DNA of 64,000 nt from Piscicola geometra (Eukaryota; Annelida; Clitellata; Hirudinida; Piscicolidae). Each line of letters opens with the position of its first letter. Position 1 is the stretch's first letter. The stretch lies in NCBI GenBank assembly GCA_943735955.1, contig OX030955.1, positions 6,931,269 through 6,995,268 on the forward strand. Reading direction: 5' to 3'. The position numbers and the translations under genes are program-made. A model generated the notes under the pieces. The model saw only the letters and a program-made list of their open reading frames with translations, was not told where the DNA came from and searched no databases. Of this stretch, positions 41,510 to 59,424 are shown one piece after another.

Positions 41510-42577
41510 ATGGCTGCAGATTATCCCAATGTTTGTGGAATTTCTTCCATCCAACTTGTTAATCTTCTTTATGTTACGGATGAGGCGGTTAAGTGGGCTA
41601 AAGACCATGGTTTAATAAGTCGCAATAAAGTTTGTTCATGCGGAGAAGCCATGCAATTTTCAAAACGACTCGACCTTTCAGATGGATGTCTATGGAGATG
41701 CAACTCTTCTAGGTGCCGTTCCACTATTTCAATAAGGAAAGGAAGCATTTTCAACAACTCTCGTCTTCCCTTAAATAAATCTATTTTGGTGAGTATTTTT
41801 CATCATTTTAATGGAATTAAATTTATTATAAAATTAATTAACACATTTTTCATACCATTCAGATACTCTACTTTTGGTCATTTAATGACATCAGCCAGGC
41901 TACATTAGGGAGTATGTTAAAATTGGAGGGCACAAACACTCTTCCAATGTGGTTCAATATGCTCAGAGATCTCTGCGTGCGCTGGGTGAAAGATCACCCT
42001 GCACTCATTGGAGGTCCTGGGCATGTGGTCATGATTGGTGAAAAAATTGTATCGTCAAGAAAGAGAGGCCTTAAAACAAAGCCAGTCACTCCACGTTGGA
42101 TTTTCGGAGGTATGGACAAAGAGACAAAAGAAGCATTTGTAGTGGAAGTTACAGAAACAGACGCTGACACTCTTTTGCCAATCATTAAAAAACATATACT
42201 GCCAGGTAGATATTTTATAATATTATTTTTATCAGAAATAAATATTTATTTATACTTTTAAATTATTATTTATGAATAATTCTGTATGACAGTTCATACT
42301 TTTGTCAACAGGAACAACAATATTGACTAAAGAATGGAGGGACTATAGGAATATCGCAGAAAATACTGAGTTGACTTTCGTGTCAACTGAGGGTGTGAAC
42401 ATGATTGCCATAGAAAGTTTGTGGCGATACGCGAAGGATAAACTCTTGAGGATGCATGGGACGACTGACGAATACATTTCATCATATCTGGCCGAGTTCA
42501 TGTGGCGTAGAGGTATAAAGAGAGATTTAGCTTTTCAGAGGACTTTGGAATTGGTCAGAGAGTATTATGATGTGTAA
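41510..42577 (+). CDS. IS1595/Merlin-type transposase-derived protein, catalytic residues changed
   Basis: Three phase-consistent exons: 41510-41788, 41863-42205 and 42312-42577, giving 295 residues with no stop or shift. The N-terminus has a zinc-ribbon-like block (VCSCGEAM ... LWRCNSSRCRSTISIRKGSI) followed by FNNSRLPLNKSIL. The middle and C-terminal parts match the ISXO2-like DDE domain: TPRWIFGGMDKETKEAFVVE, DTLLPIIKKHILPGTTIL, IESLWRYAKDKL and TDEYISSYLAEFMWRRG. Where the family has IDES, this protein has IGEK (Gly152), and where it has TIISDCW it has TILTKEW (Lys214). Only the third acid (Glu242 in IESLW) is kept. An intact spliced frame without catalytic acids suggests a domesticated or non-catalytic derivative rather than an active transposon. 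A LINE tail lies just upstream. Confidence 0.82.
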
Positions 42578-43325
42578 AATTTTTATTATTGTAGTATTCA
42601 TTAGAACAATTTCAATAAAAAACTCTTTTTGTAGTCATTAAAACTATTTTATTCTAATGATTTTTTAAATAATTTTAGTCTTAATAAAAACAAACATGTG
42701 TTTTTCTTCTTTTCATAAATTATTCACTAATATTTATATAGAATATAAAAAAATAAAAATATATTTACATAAGTTATAATCTTGCCGCTTTCTGAAAAAG
42801 TATATCTCCAGACGCTAAGTTATTGAAAAACTTCTAATTTCAGTTTCAGTTACTGGAATATCCATAGGCGCCGACTCTATGGGGCTTAAGCCCTTCATTA
42901 GCTGAGCCCCTCTCCCCCCCCCCCCAATGTTTGTTATAGAAATTAAATTTTTGGAAGTTAAAACATTTCAATTACTAATTTTTTACTTTGACAATTATTT
43001 TACAATATTTCATGAACTTTCCATACTAATTTTAATATTAGAGTTCAAGTCTTGCGGTGGTCTTACTCCCTTAACTATAAAACAAATTAATACCGTAAAT
43101 TAAGATAAATTGTGAAGTACTCTTCTTATCTTTATATGTTTGATTGAAGTTAATTTTCTATTAGTGATTAATTGATTGATGTAACGCTTCTTTATTATTA
43201 TACCTGTGATGCTCAGAAGGGTTAGGGTAATGTTAATGCTTAAAAAGACTCACGGTGGCATGATACTCATAATTAACATCATCATCATTTGTGAAATAAA
43301 TCTTCTATAGTCAGTCTTAAACAAC
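42578..43325. other. AT-rich intergenic DNA
   Basis: No gene or clear repeat. AATAAA-like motifs at about 42615 fit the 3' end of the transposase-derived gene. Confidence 0.5.
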
Positions 43326-43329
43326 GCAG

Positions 43330-43765
43330 CTGAATCTTGCTAAATCTCACTGGCTACCTTTGGAATTTCTACCATCCTTATATAGCCATCACCATATTTT
43401 AAATTCTAAAAACTTCAATACATTTATATTTCACCAATCTCATAAACAACAACCAACTGCGTTAATCTTTATCTCTTCTTCTCAACCAAGAATCCACTAC
43501 AAACAAAATCTCAAAAAAGAGCATTCCGTCAAGCTGTTCCAACAACTTGGAATGCCCTTCCACCTGCACTTCACAAAATCAAGCAATTCTCAACTTTCAA
43601 AACCAAAATAAAAACTTATTATTTCAACTTGGTTTATCACTCATAACTTAACTCAATGCTATTTATGGTTATAATAATTATTATTATTATTATTTCTTTA
43701 TTGCATCACAACGTGGTGAGAGCGCTTCAGTTGCGTTCCTGGCGCTATACAAAAACGAAAATTAT
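43330..43765 (+). mobile_element. L2/CR1-like LINE 3' fragment, third family member
   Basis: Plus-strand pieces AFRQAVPTTWNALPPALHKI and FSTFKTKIKTYYFNLVYHS are the conserved C-terminal end of L2/CR1 reverse transcriptases. It is followed by GCGCTTCAGTTGCGTTCCTG and GCGCTATACAAAAACG, the shared 3' motif. The frame is broken. Confidence 0.7.
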
Positions 43766-44084
43766 TCCTATTATTGCTGTAATAGAGATCAAAAGAACCT
43801 CAGTGGTCAAATCCTCTAGACTAAACTTTCAAGTAATAAGCAGGCATCTGCTGAATTAGGATCCAGCTTCGTTTGAATGATCATTTCTGGTTAAGTCTTA
43901 AACTATTATAATTTATTTAAAATTTTAAAACCATTAAAACAGTTATTTTAAAAATTCCAACTCTAAATTGATTATTTCGTCATTTTTATTTTCTAATTTA
44001 TTCTGTACATTATGAAAAGATTACTGTTTTTAAAATACAAATAGTTCACTAACTGATAATGACGTTGAAACCATTTACAATGGT

Positions 44085-44455
44085 TATATTCATGGGCACG
44101 ATCCTGGGGTCCGACTCCCCCACTTTTTGGTCTTAATGTGGATTTCCCCCCCCCCCCCAATTTTTTCATTAAAAACATGTTTAATCTCTTTTTTTTTATA
44201 CGAGCATAATCGTCAACCATGGCATAAAACAGAATTTTTACATATTAATACATTGTATGTGTAGTTAAAGTGATGGCTATCTAAAACAAAACTATTCTTT
44301 GCTTACCTAAATATTCGTATCAAAACAGAAGTTTATATATGTTTTTATAAGTAGGGGGTGGGGGTTTGGACCCCAGGACCCCTCTCTCCAGGATCATCCA
44401 TGCTGGGTAGAAACCCGCCAAGATTTCCAGCAGATTGCCACCCCTGGTTATATTA
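44085..44455. mobile_element. 370-bp dispersed repeat with imperfect inverted ends
   Basis: Begins near GATCCTGGGGTCCGACTCCC and ends near CAGATTGCCACCCCTGG, with GGTCCTGGGGTCCAAACCCC on the other strand near the right end. A second copy at 55625-55715 plus 58024-58255 is split by a later insertion, and this copy shows the empty site (ATACGAGCATAATCGTCAAC). Confidence 0.7.
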
Positions 44456-45792
44456 AGTTATAATAATATTTATTAAGAACACAATTACCCATAAATTCAT
44501 CGAAAAATGTTCATTATAGCTATATTATCTTGATACATTTCGATTTTTTTATATTTAAAATTTTTATCCAAGGCAGAAAAAAACGCTCAAAAACACAAAT
44601 ATATTTTTTAAAGACATATCTAAACTATATATGGCTAAATAAAAATAGAAATTAGAAAAATTCTATTTAGCCATTTCTTATACTGAAAATATAAGTTTTT
44701 AAAATATTGAAAGCAGTATTATTGTTTATTTAAAGCAAAGAAGTTAGCACCAAACATATTTAAAGCGTTTGAGGAATAAAAAATATCTGCAAACAACTAT
44801 AGGAGTTTATGTAAAAATATAATAAAAAGACTGTAGAAAATTTGATCGAAAAGAAAAGATAAACTTATAAAAAGTTGATAAATTTTAATTGTATTGAAAG
44901 TTTGACAAAGATGAAATTTTTTTTTATCGAAATGGAGTTGAAAAGAGTAAAAATAGTACACACCATTACTCTATTAATGACTCTAAAATTAAAGTTTGAA
45001 ATTGAAAGGCCATTATTTCTCAAGAGTAACAATCGGAATGAAATTTGAGTCAACTATAAACAAAAAGACATAGTTATACAGTTAATTACTCTATTAAACT
45101 TAATTTAATTAAAGTTGATTGATGTTGTTGCGAGGTTTAATGGATCCTAGAACAAATATACTAACCACTTTAAAAGCGCATCCCAGAAATGTTCTTAAAA
45201 TGTAGCTTGAGTGTTCTAAAAATAATATTTCAAAATAAGAAATAGTATTTAAGCGAAAGAGTTTAAAATTCCAGATTTTGCCGCTTCTACATAATTCTTT
45301 GTTTGCATTTTACATATATTTACTGAATTTTTGCTATTTTCTTTGTTCTTTGAATTATATGCCTATATTACTATATATAATTAATTCGCATTTTTAGTCT
45401 ATAAATGATTTGCTTTGACGCTTAAAATCGGCCATTTTAAAGATAAATTATCGAATTTTTCATAATAAAAAGCATTGAAAAGTTTTTTAATTGAGAAAAT
45501 TTGAGGCGAGTTTTGATTATTTTCTCGAATTTATGAAAAAATGCGAAATCACAGCCCAAATAATAACAAAATTATCGTTTTAGAAATATACTGAAATTTA
45601 CGATAATTTGTTTGTTTTTTTTAGGAAAAATCAATTAATCACGTTGATTTGAAATGCTTTTCTTAACAAGCAAAACTAATCCGTAGACTCCAACTAGCGG
45701 ACGCACTATTCCCAGTTGTTATATAATATAAAATTCGTTTTCTAAATTTATGAAAATCTTTGCTGTTTTTCACAGTTTCCGACCAAAGAAAA
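44456..45792. other. AT-rich intergenic DNA and 5' flank
   Basis: Nothing coding. A TTTTTCACAG at about 45768-45777 could be the acceptor of a 5' UTR exon of the AT-hook gene that follows. Confidence 0.5.
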
Positions 45793-50631
<4,839 letters not shown>

Positions 50632-52832
50632 CAAGTTTACGATGTCGACTATCGTCATCATCACTTCGTCACCAACTCAGAAGATGATGATAATGATTGT
50701 TATAGAGGTGTTAGTGATGATGATGATGATGATGATTCTAAGTGTTGTCTTTTATTATTAGCAACAAATTATACATGTGTAGTTTGACTAACAACAACAC
50801 TACAGCAACACAACCACAACACCAAAAGAGTAAATCTCTTGTGTTTTCTCAACATTTTCTATGTTTTAGCCTAAAAGCCCAACACAATGTATCGTATGCC
50901 AATTCCTCCCTCAAATTACAAATATCCCGCTGTATATAAATACTAATCAGTATAGAAATACATATATGTTTGTGTGTGTGTGTGTGTGTGTGTGGGTGTG
51001 GGTGTGTGTGTGTTTGTGTGTGTGTGGGTGTATGTGTATACGTCATCGTCGTCGTGTGTACTAAGCGCGTACTCTTTTTTGTGCATATTCAAGCCCCAGA
51101 AACAGTCGGTATGTAAATTCGAAAGAAGGCGGTGATGATGATGATGATGATGGCGATGACGGTGATGATGATGATGATGATGATGGCGATGACGGTGATG
51201 ATGATGATGGCAGTATCAGAGTATAGAACTATTAGCACGCATTTGATTATTTCATTGCAATTTCATCAAGCGTTTTAGGCGTCCCTTCGATGCTGTTCGC
51301 ACCACTAAATCCTTGCTAATTATAACTAATTAGATTCCTATTTAGATGATTAATTAAGGCTATGTACATTTAATTTAGTACGTTGAATCTTATTTTATAA
51401 TTATGTCAGAGGGGTTTTGGAGAGATAGTGATGTGTATGGCAGGCGAAGAGAGAAGAGTGTGCAAATAAGAGAGGCGGAATGAAGGGTTTATCTATTAAA
51501 CAGTCATCATTTTACATTTCAATTGTTCTTTCGCGCGCTAAAACAATCACTCGCGTGTAATTAGCGATGAGGCGGGAAAGTGGATCCGATTAATTTATTG
51601 TTTCATTGAGATATTCTGATTTCTTGTTCTCTTGATTTTGATAATGACTTACAATTCTATAATGTTTTTTAATACTAACACTACTAATACTACTACTACT
51701 ACTACTTCTACTAATACTACTACTAAAACTACCACTACTACTACTACTACTACCACTACTACTACTATCAAACTCTACAAAAAGAACAACACTTCTAACG
51801 ATCTTTCAACTGCATTACTACCTAGAACTTACGCGTGTATCTCATAGCTAAAGACTACGTGGCATTCTCATCATCATCATCAGTACTCATGCACGATATG
51901 CATTCATTCTAACTGGAATGCATCCATTTCAGACGTCTTTTAATTATTATTATAATTAATTTAATTACATCAAGCACTTTATTTTGATTAATTAAAAAGG
52001 CTAATCGGACATTTTAATTAAACACGCCAATTAGCTAATTATAATTAATTACCGAAGCACAACGACGACGACCCACCGGCGGCGGCACCATCAGTGTGTA
52101 CATATTTCCGAGCGTTTCAATCGTGCTTCATCCTCCTTCGTCTGTTCCTTCTTCTGTTCCTTCACCACTACTACAATCATAACCATTGTGTACTGGCTGT
52201 TGTCTTGTTACTTATTTATTATTTTTATTATGTTGCTGTTTTTTTTATGATTTAATATTTAAATTATCATTGTTTTTTATCGCCCACGTTTCTGTAGTCT
52301 GGGCGATTTTTAAAATAATATATTTGATCAATTAATAGTTATGAAGATGAAGATGATGAAAGTGGTGCTAGTATTTTGATATATAAATTGATGTCTTTAG
52401 ATCTACTAGACTGCGGTTGATCGGTAGTTTTAATTTCAATTTAATTTTAATAATACTATTAATAATGCTAATTGCATAAAGACCAATTAGATACTCGAAT
52501 ACCAAAGACTCTAAAGAAGTGGGGTGCTTTTTTTGTGACGTGTACATAGGAATTTAAGTAGACCTTTAAATGATCCTTTAAATGTTTAATCAATAGCATG
52601 TATGCATGAAAGAAAACGACATTTCTTGTTTATTTATCGATCGTTTGTTCTAATAATGTCTCACTACCTTTGTATGTATCTGGGCGTCTAATCTATTGCA
52701 TTAATTGCATGCTCACCGCTTAGAATTAAATATATCTTATTTAAACCTTATTTGTTTGTGTTGATGTGGGTGGGTGTGTGTGTGTGTGTGTGTGTGTGTA
52801 TGTACGTATGTGTGTATGTACGTATGTGGGTA

Positions 52833-52863
<31 letters not shown>

Positions 52864-53180
52864 ATGTATGTGTGTATGTATGTATTTATGTGTTTGTGCT
52901 TATGGTTTAATAAAATCACATAAACTTCAGCAACGACGTCTCACCTGTTCTGCATCGCTTACTTCCTTAAAGCGTTTTGTAGCGCTCAATTAATAATGGG
53001 GCTTTTTTAGTTATTGCCCTTGAACCACTTGGCAACTATATAAAATGTATGAACTCTTTATTATCGTCAAGATCATTGTCAGAACCATCATCGGTATACT
53101 TAAACCCATTCTTAAATACCATCAACATCATCGGGCATTGTTGGGTTCTTTTTCTTTGTCAACTCGTTCATAATCTTTGT
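50632..53180. other. 3' UTR and intergenic DNA, no gene
   Basis: Contains GT arrays (50969-51035, 52772-52890 with GTAT), GAT arrays (51130-51210) and an ACT array (51675-51770). Two AT-rich clusters of TAATTA/TTAATTA motifs lie at about 51305-51365 and 51940-52055. Confidence 0.5.
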
Positions 53181-53194
53181 TCTCCATAAGGTAT

Positions 53195-53450
53195 GAACCG
53201 TTAATAGGAAGGCGCTATACGAATCAATGAATGGATGACGTAGCATTATTCAGGAAGCGCTTCATTGCAGGCTTCAACAGGGTGTGCAACGACCTTGAAC
53301 AACGGTTGATGGTTCTAGCTTCGAGAGCAACTGATGTCCTTGAGGTCCATACGCGCGCACTGAATGGTTTGCAGCTAGAGTGGCCTAGAAGCCCGTTCGG
53401 GTTATACGCCACTGTAATATTGCTTGTAATTATTATTATTATTATTAAGG
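53195..53450. mobile_element. Probable short retroposon of unknown family
   Basis: Starts AGGAAGGCGCTATACGAATC, resembling the GCGCTATACAAA ends seen elsewhere, and ends in an ATT-triplet tail near 53430-53445. A 79-codon plus-strand frame and an opposing 62-codon frame lack support. Confidence 0.35.
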
Positions 53451-53540
53451 CTATTGTTCAATTGTTTTGAATCGCTTACTTTATTCATCGTCTGTATTTT
53501 TTATGCCACAAATTATTTCTTTCGTATAGCAGTCTACTAC

Positions 53541-53571
53541 ACCACTACTACTACTACTACCACCACTACTA

Positions 53572-53635
<64 letters not shown>

Positions 53636-53679
53636 CACTACTAATACCACTACTACTAATACTGCTCCTACTACTACTT

Positions 53680-53757
<78 letters not shown>

Positions 53758-53793
53758 ATACCACTACTACTAATACTGCTCCTACTACTACTT

Positions 53794-53881
<88 letters not shown>

Positions 53882-53895
53882 TACTACTAATACTA
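53541..53895. repeat. (ACT)n array with internal duplication
   Basis: About 115 ACT triplets. A variant block (AATACCACTACTACTAATAC then TGCTCCTACTACTACTTC) occurs twice, at about 53643 and 53758, showing segmental duplication within the array. Confidence 0.9.
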
Positions 53896-53929
53896 CTTCT
53901 AAATTATGTTTGAGGTATTCTTAATGGGT

Positions 53930-55624
53930 TAATTTTTATGTTTTTTTCACGTTCCCATTTAATTAAACAATCTTGTGCATCATGCAAAAAAGAAAAGCTA
54001 TAAATTATTATTTATTTAGAAATTTGTGTTTATTTAAAGTTGTTAAATAAATTTTTAAAATTTTGCTTATTTTTTTCAACTAGATAGCCCAATTTTAAAG
54101 ATGGAAAATACTTTCAACTTTACAATTTGCAATCTTTGGTAATACGCATCATCTATGCATATTAATGAATCATTTAACTTTTGAGAGCTCCTCGATCATT
54201 TACATAATTTATTTATTAAACAGCTTAGATATAAGATGTTTGCATTTCAATCGACTTCCAATTAAGAATAGTTGTTCGATATTAAAAAATATTTTTCGAC
54301 GAAATGTTAAGAGTCTTAACGAAGTATTCAGAGGCACGTCGGGCTTACATTCTTACTGTTCATTTAAGTTCCAAAGGAATTTTGCCCTTCTAGACACGGC
54401 TTAATCTTTCCTTTCAATCTTTCCTTTAAATACGTGTTGTGCTAGTGTTCGCACGCGTAAGCTGTGTATTACTGGCTCTTTATCCAAGTGATCGACACTT
54501 GCGTGGTGCCGTCGTTTAAATATATGCTGCTCTTGATAATAATTAAGAGTTGAAGATTTTAATAAATACTGGCTTTTGAAATGAAAGATAGAATTATTGT
54601 TTAAATATATTATATGTAATTGATTATATACATAAACTGGTTTTAAAGAAATTTGTTACCTTCTGTTTTTTTCAAATCAAATTATAATCTTTAAAAATCC
54701 AACAATAACATATATCCTATTATATTATAGTATTTAATTGAAATCTCATTACACTTTCAACAAATTACTTACTTACGCACGTTCATATTATGTTGGTGAT
54801 CATCATCATCATCATCCACCTCAGCATACCAATAAGGTCTGTGAATGCATTGGAGTTGACTGATGACCAAATACACCCATAGTTTACATACTCGATTGAT
54901 GTCATCATTCTTATTTTAGTCTTGATGTTTACAATTACCGAATAAAATCATTGTGTCATCTAAGCGCTAAATAGAGTTATTTTCATAACAATTTATAAAC
55001 TATTTCCATTAGGAAATAGCTTTTATAAAAACAAACTGTATTTTTCATGCGTTTTTGTAATACTTATAGATTGCTCTAAATTTAAGGCTAGAAAGTAGAT
55101 CAAAGGAAATTAATTGTAAACAAAAAATCAAATTTGCATTGGTTTAAAAAATATGCTTTTATTATAATAGGTTTGAAAGCCTACTTTTGTATAAGACGCT
55201 GTTCTTGTTCATGTCCATTTCTCATGCGCTGGCTGGCTTAACACACAGAGGTCGTCTTTTCTGAAAACTACTAATTGAAGCCGATAGAAATAGATATATC
55301 GAAAAATTAACAATAACTAGTGATCCAATTACAGATCCATATACAATGCCATCAGAACTATGAGCAGAAAGTATTTGGAAATGGCCTGATTTCACATATG
55401 AAGACAATTTCCAATAATTTAGAAAATACGAAAAAGACTTATATCAATGAAGCCATGATGTCTTTCAAATCTCTTGATGGATACGTACACGTTTTCCACA
55501 CCCGCTCAGATCGTAGAGAGCAAATGTAGAATTTTTTCTTTTTTCTGTTCACATGGCTTAATTTTCTCTTGGTAGCACTCATCTTTTCTCTAAGAAATGT
55601 AGGCTACTAGGGTGTGTAGCATGA
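53930..55624. other. AT-rich intergenic DNA with one possible small exon
   Basis: At 55222-55407 (minus) a 61-codon frame without an ATG ends GIVYGSVIGSLVIVNFSIYL then a basic tail KRRPLCVKPASA. It looks like a membrane segment with a short cytoplasmic end and could be the last exon of a membrane protein, but no splice partner was found. Confidence 0.3.
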
Positions 55625-55715
55625 GTGGCGATTCTTGGGTGGAGTCCGGACCCCAGGACCCTCCACTTTTCTCAACAAAAAAACATTTGTAATTTCTTGT
55701 TTTTATATGAGAGTA

Positions 55716-58023
55716 CCCTGTGAACATTCTATATGGGCCTATATGGGTCCCATATGGGCTAAATGGGCTAAGGGTAATCAATATGGGTCCTATATGGGTC
55801 CTATATGGGCTTCGTGGGCTAGAGATTATCTATATGGGCCCTATATGGGTCCTATATGGGCTAAATGGGCTTTAAAAAAGAATAAAATTTAACGTGTTTT
55901 TAAAGAAAAACCTATTTGGGAAGTATATGGGTCCTAAATGGGCTAAATGAGCTTTGAATAATAATAAAAGTTGAAGTGTTTTCATGGAAAGCCTATGTGG
56001 GTCCTTTATGGGTTCTATATGGGCTAAATGGGCTTTAAAAAAAATAATAATTCTGAGTGTTTTAAGGAAAGCCTATGTGGGTCCTATATGGGTCCTATAT
56101 GGGCTAAATGGGCTTTGAATAATAAAAAAAGTTTAAGTGTTTTTATGGAAAGCCTATGTGGGTCCAATATGGGTCCTATATGGGCTAAATAGGTTTTGAA
56201 TAATAAAAAAAGTTTAAGTGTTTTCAAGGAAAGCCTATGTGGGTCCTATATGGGTCCTATATGGGCTAAATGGGCTTTGAATAATGAAAAAAGTTGTAGT
56301 GTTTTCATGGAAAGCCTATGTGGGTCCTATATGGGTCCTATATGGGCTTAATGGGCTTTGAATAATGAAAAAAGTTTAAGTGTTTTCAAGGAAAGCCTAT
56401 GTGGGTCCTATATGGGTCCTATATGGGCTAAATGGGCTTTGAATAATGAAAAAAGTTGAAGTGTTTTCATGGAAAGCCTATGTGGGTCCTATATGGGTCC
56501 TATATGGGCTAAATGGGCTTTGAATAATGAAAAAAGTTGAAGTGTTTTCATGGAAAGCCTATGTGGGTCCTATATGGGTCCTATATGGGCTAAATGGGTT
56601 TTGAATAATAAAAAAAGTTTAAGTGTTTTCAAGGGAAAGCCTATGTGGGTCCTATATGGGTCCTATATGGGCTAAATGGGCTTTGAATAATGAAAAAAGT
56701 TGTAGTGTTTTCATGGAAAGCCTATGTGGGTCCTATATGGGTCCTATATGGGCTTAATGGGCTTTGAATAATGAAAAAAGTTTAAGTGTTTTCAAGGAAA
56801 GCCTATGTGGGTCCTATATGGGTCCTATATGGGCTAAATGGGCTTTGAATAATGAAAAAAGTTGAAGTGTTTTCATGGAAAGCCTATGTGGGTCCTATAT
56901 GGGTCCTATATGGGCTAAATGGGCTTTGAATAATGAAAAAAGTTGAAGTGTTTTCATGGAAAGCCTATGTGGGTCCTATATGGGTCCTATATGGGCTAAA
57001 TGGGTTTTGAATAATAAAAAAAGTTTAAGTGTTTTCAAGGGAAAGCCTATGTGGGTCCTATATGGGTCCTATATGGGCTCAATGGACTTTGAATTAGTGT
57101 AACATATGGCCATGGTTTTTGTAAAATATTTTTAATTTTTTTATTTTAGTCATTTGAATTTATTATCTCTTTTATTTTAGAAATGTTATCTTCTGTTGTA
57201 ATTATTTAAAAAGTATTTGTCTATAAAAGTCATTTTGGTTTCTTATTAAAGTTGTTTAAAAAATTCTCATTATTAAATATTAATATTAAAAAATTTAAAG
57301 TTATGCAAATAATTATTCAATAGTTCAACAAACTTTTTGAAACCCCACAAGTTGTAATCAATGTATTCAATACCTATATAAGATACCAGCCATTTATAAT
57401 AATATATGTAATGACAAAAAAAAGCCGGTTAGCACTCCCCTTTAACAGAACAAATGAAACCATGGTATTTAATCTATCAATAAATTATTCGCAACAGTTT
57501 CTGTCAAAACCAACTCAACTCAAACATACAGAAGAGAAATCAAAGTACACGTGTCCAAATTAGAAAAGCAGGCCAAGCAAAATTCAAAAAAAAATAATCT
57601 TGAAGAATCCGATTAATCACATTTTTATATTTGGACTATTTTTCTTACATCTTTAAATTTATGTTTGGCAGAAATATTTTAATTGTTTTTTATAAAAATA
57701 AATAATTTATCAATCAATCATGTGTTGCCCATATAGCCCATATGGGACCCACTTAATTTGGTGTAGCATTTTGACATGGGTCCCATATGGGCTGCCCACA
57801 TAGGGCCTATATGGGCTGCCCATATAGGGCCCATATGGGCTGTCCACATAGGGCCCATATGGGCTGCCCATATAGGGCCCATATAGTTGCCCATATAACC
57901 CATATGGGACCCACGTAAATCGGTGTAACATTTTGACATGGGTCCCATATGGGCTGCCCATATGGGGCCCATATAGTTGCCCATATGGGACCCATATAGG
58001 TCCCATATAGAATGTTCACAGGG
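55716..58023. mobile_element. 2.3-kb inverted-repeat element flanked by TA, nested insertion
   Basis: Perfect 22-bp termini starting CCCTGTGAACATTCTATATG at both ends; similarity continues to about 45 bp. TA stands outside both ends (55714-55715 and 58024-58025) and is present once in the empty-site copy near 44195, so a Tc1/mariner-like TA duplication fits. No transposase frame. The interior is built from TATATGGGTCC-type units related to the termini. Confidence 0.85.
55985..57090. repeat. 81-bp tandem array with higher-order structure
   Basis: About 13 units of 81 bp; each holds GTGGGTCCTATATGGGTCCT, ATGGGCTAAATGGGCTTTGA and GTGTTTTCATGGAAAGCC. Variants (GTTGTAG, GTTTAAG, GTTGAAG; CATGG, CAAGG, CAAGGG) recur in the same order with a 406-bp period from 56293 to 57104. 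Confidence 0.9.
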
Positions 58024-58255
58024 TAATCGTCAACCATGGCATGAAAAAAAATGCATAAAATGCGTTAAAAACTCAACATACTCTAATGTGAAAGCTGTCT
58101 AAAGCAAAACTATTCTTTGATTACTTGAATACTCGTATCAAAATGAAAGTTTAAATTTTTTTTAAATGGGGGAGTCCGTAACCTAGGATCTCCCAAAATT
58201 GATGCCCATGGGTAGGACCCCTTCAAGATTTTCATCAGATTGCCGCCTCTGGTAT

Positions 58256-59424
<1,169 letters not shown>

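Larger units (their letters stand above)
55625..58255. mobile_element. Second copy of the 370-bp dispersed repeat, split
   Basis: The left part (55625-55715) contains GGAGTCCGGACCCCAGGACC. The right part (58024-58255) runs from ATCGTCAACCATGGCATG to CAGATTGCCGCCTCTGG. Joined, they align with 44085-44455. The interruption is the element at 55716-58023. Confidence 0.7.

Noticed and set aside
53231..53470. 79-codon plus-strand frame and an opposing 62-codon frame
   Set aside because: They start beside a GCGCTATACGAATC retroposon-like end and finish in an ATT tail; a short retroposon explains them better than a gene.
55985..57090. CRISPR-like array
   Set aside because: The 81-bp units are direct tandem repeats without unique spacers, in a eukaryotic intergenic region within a transposon.
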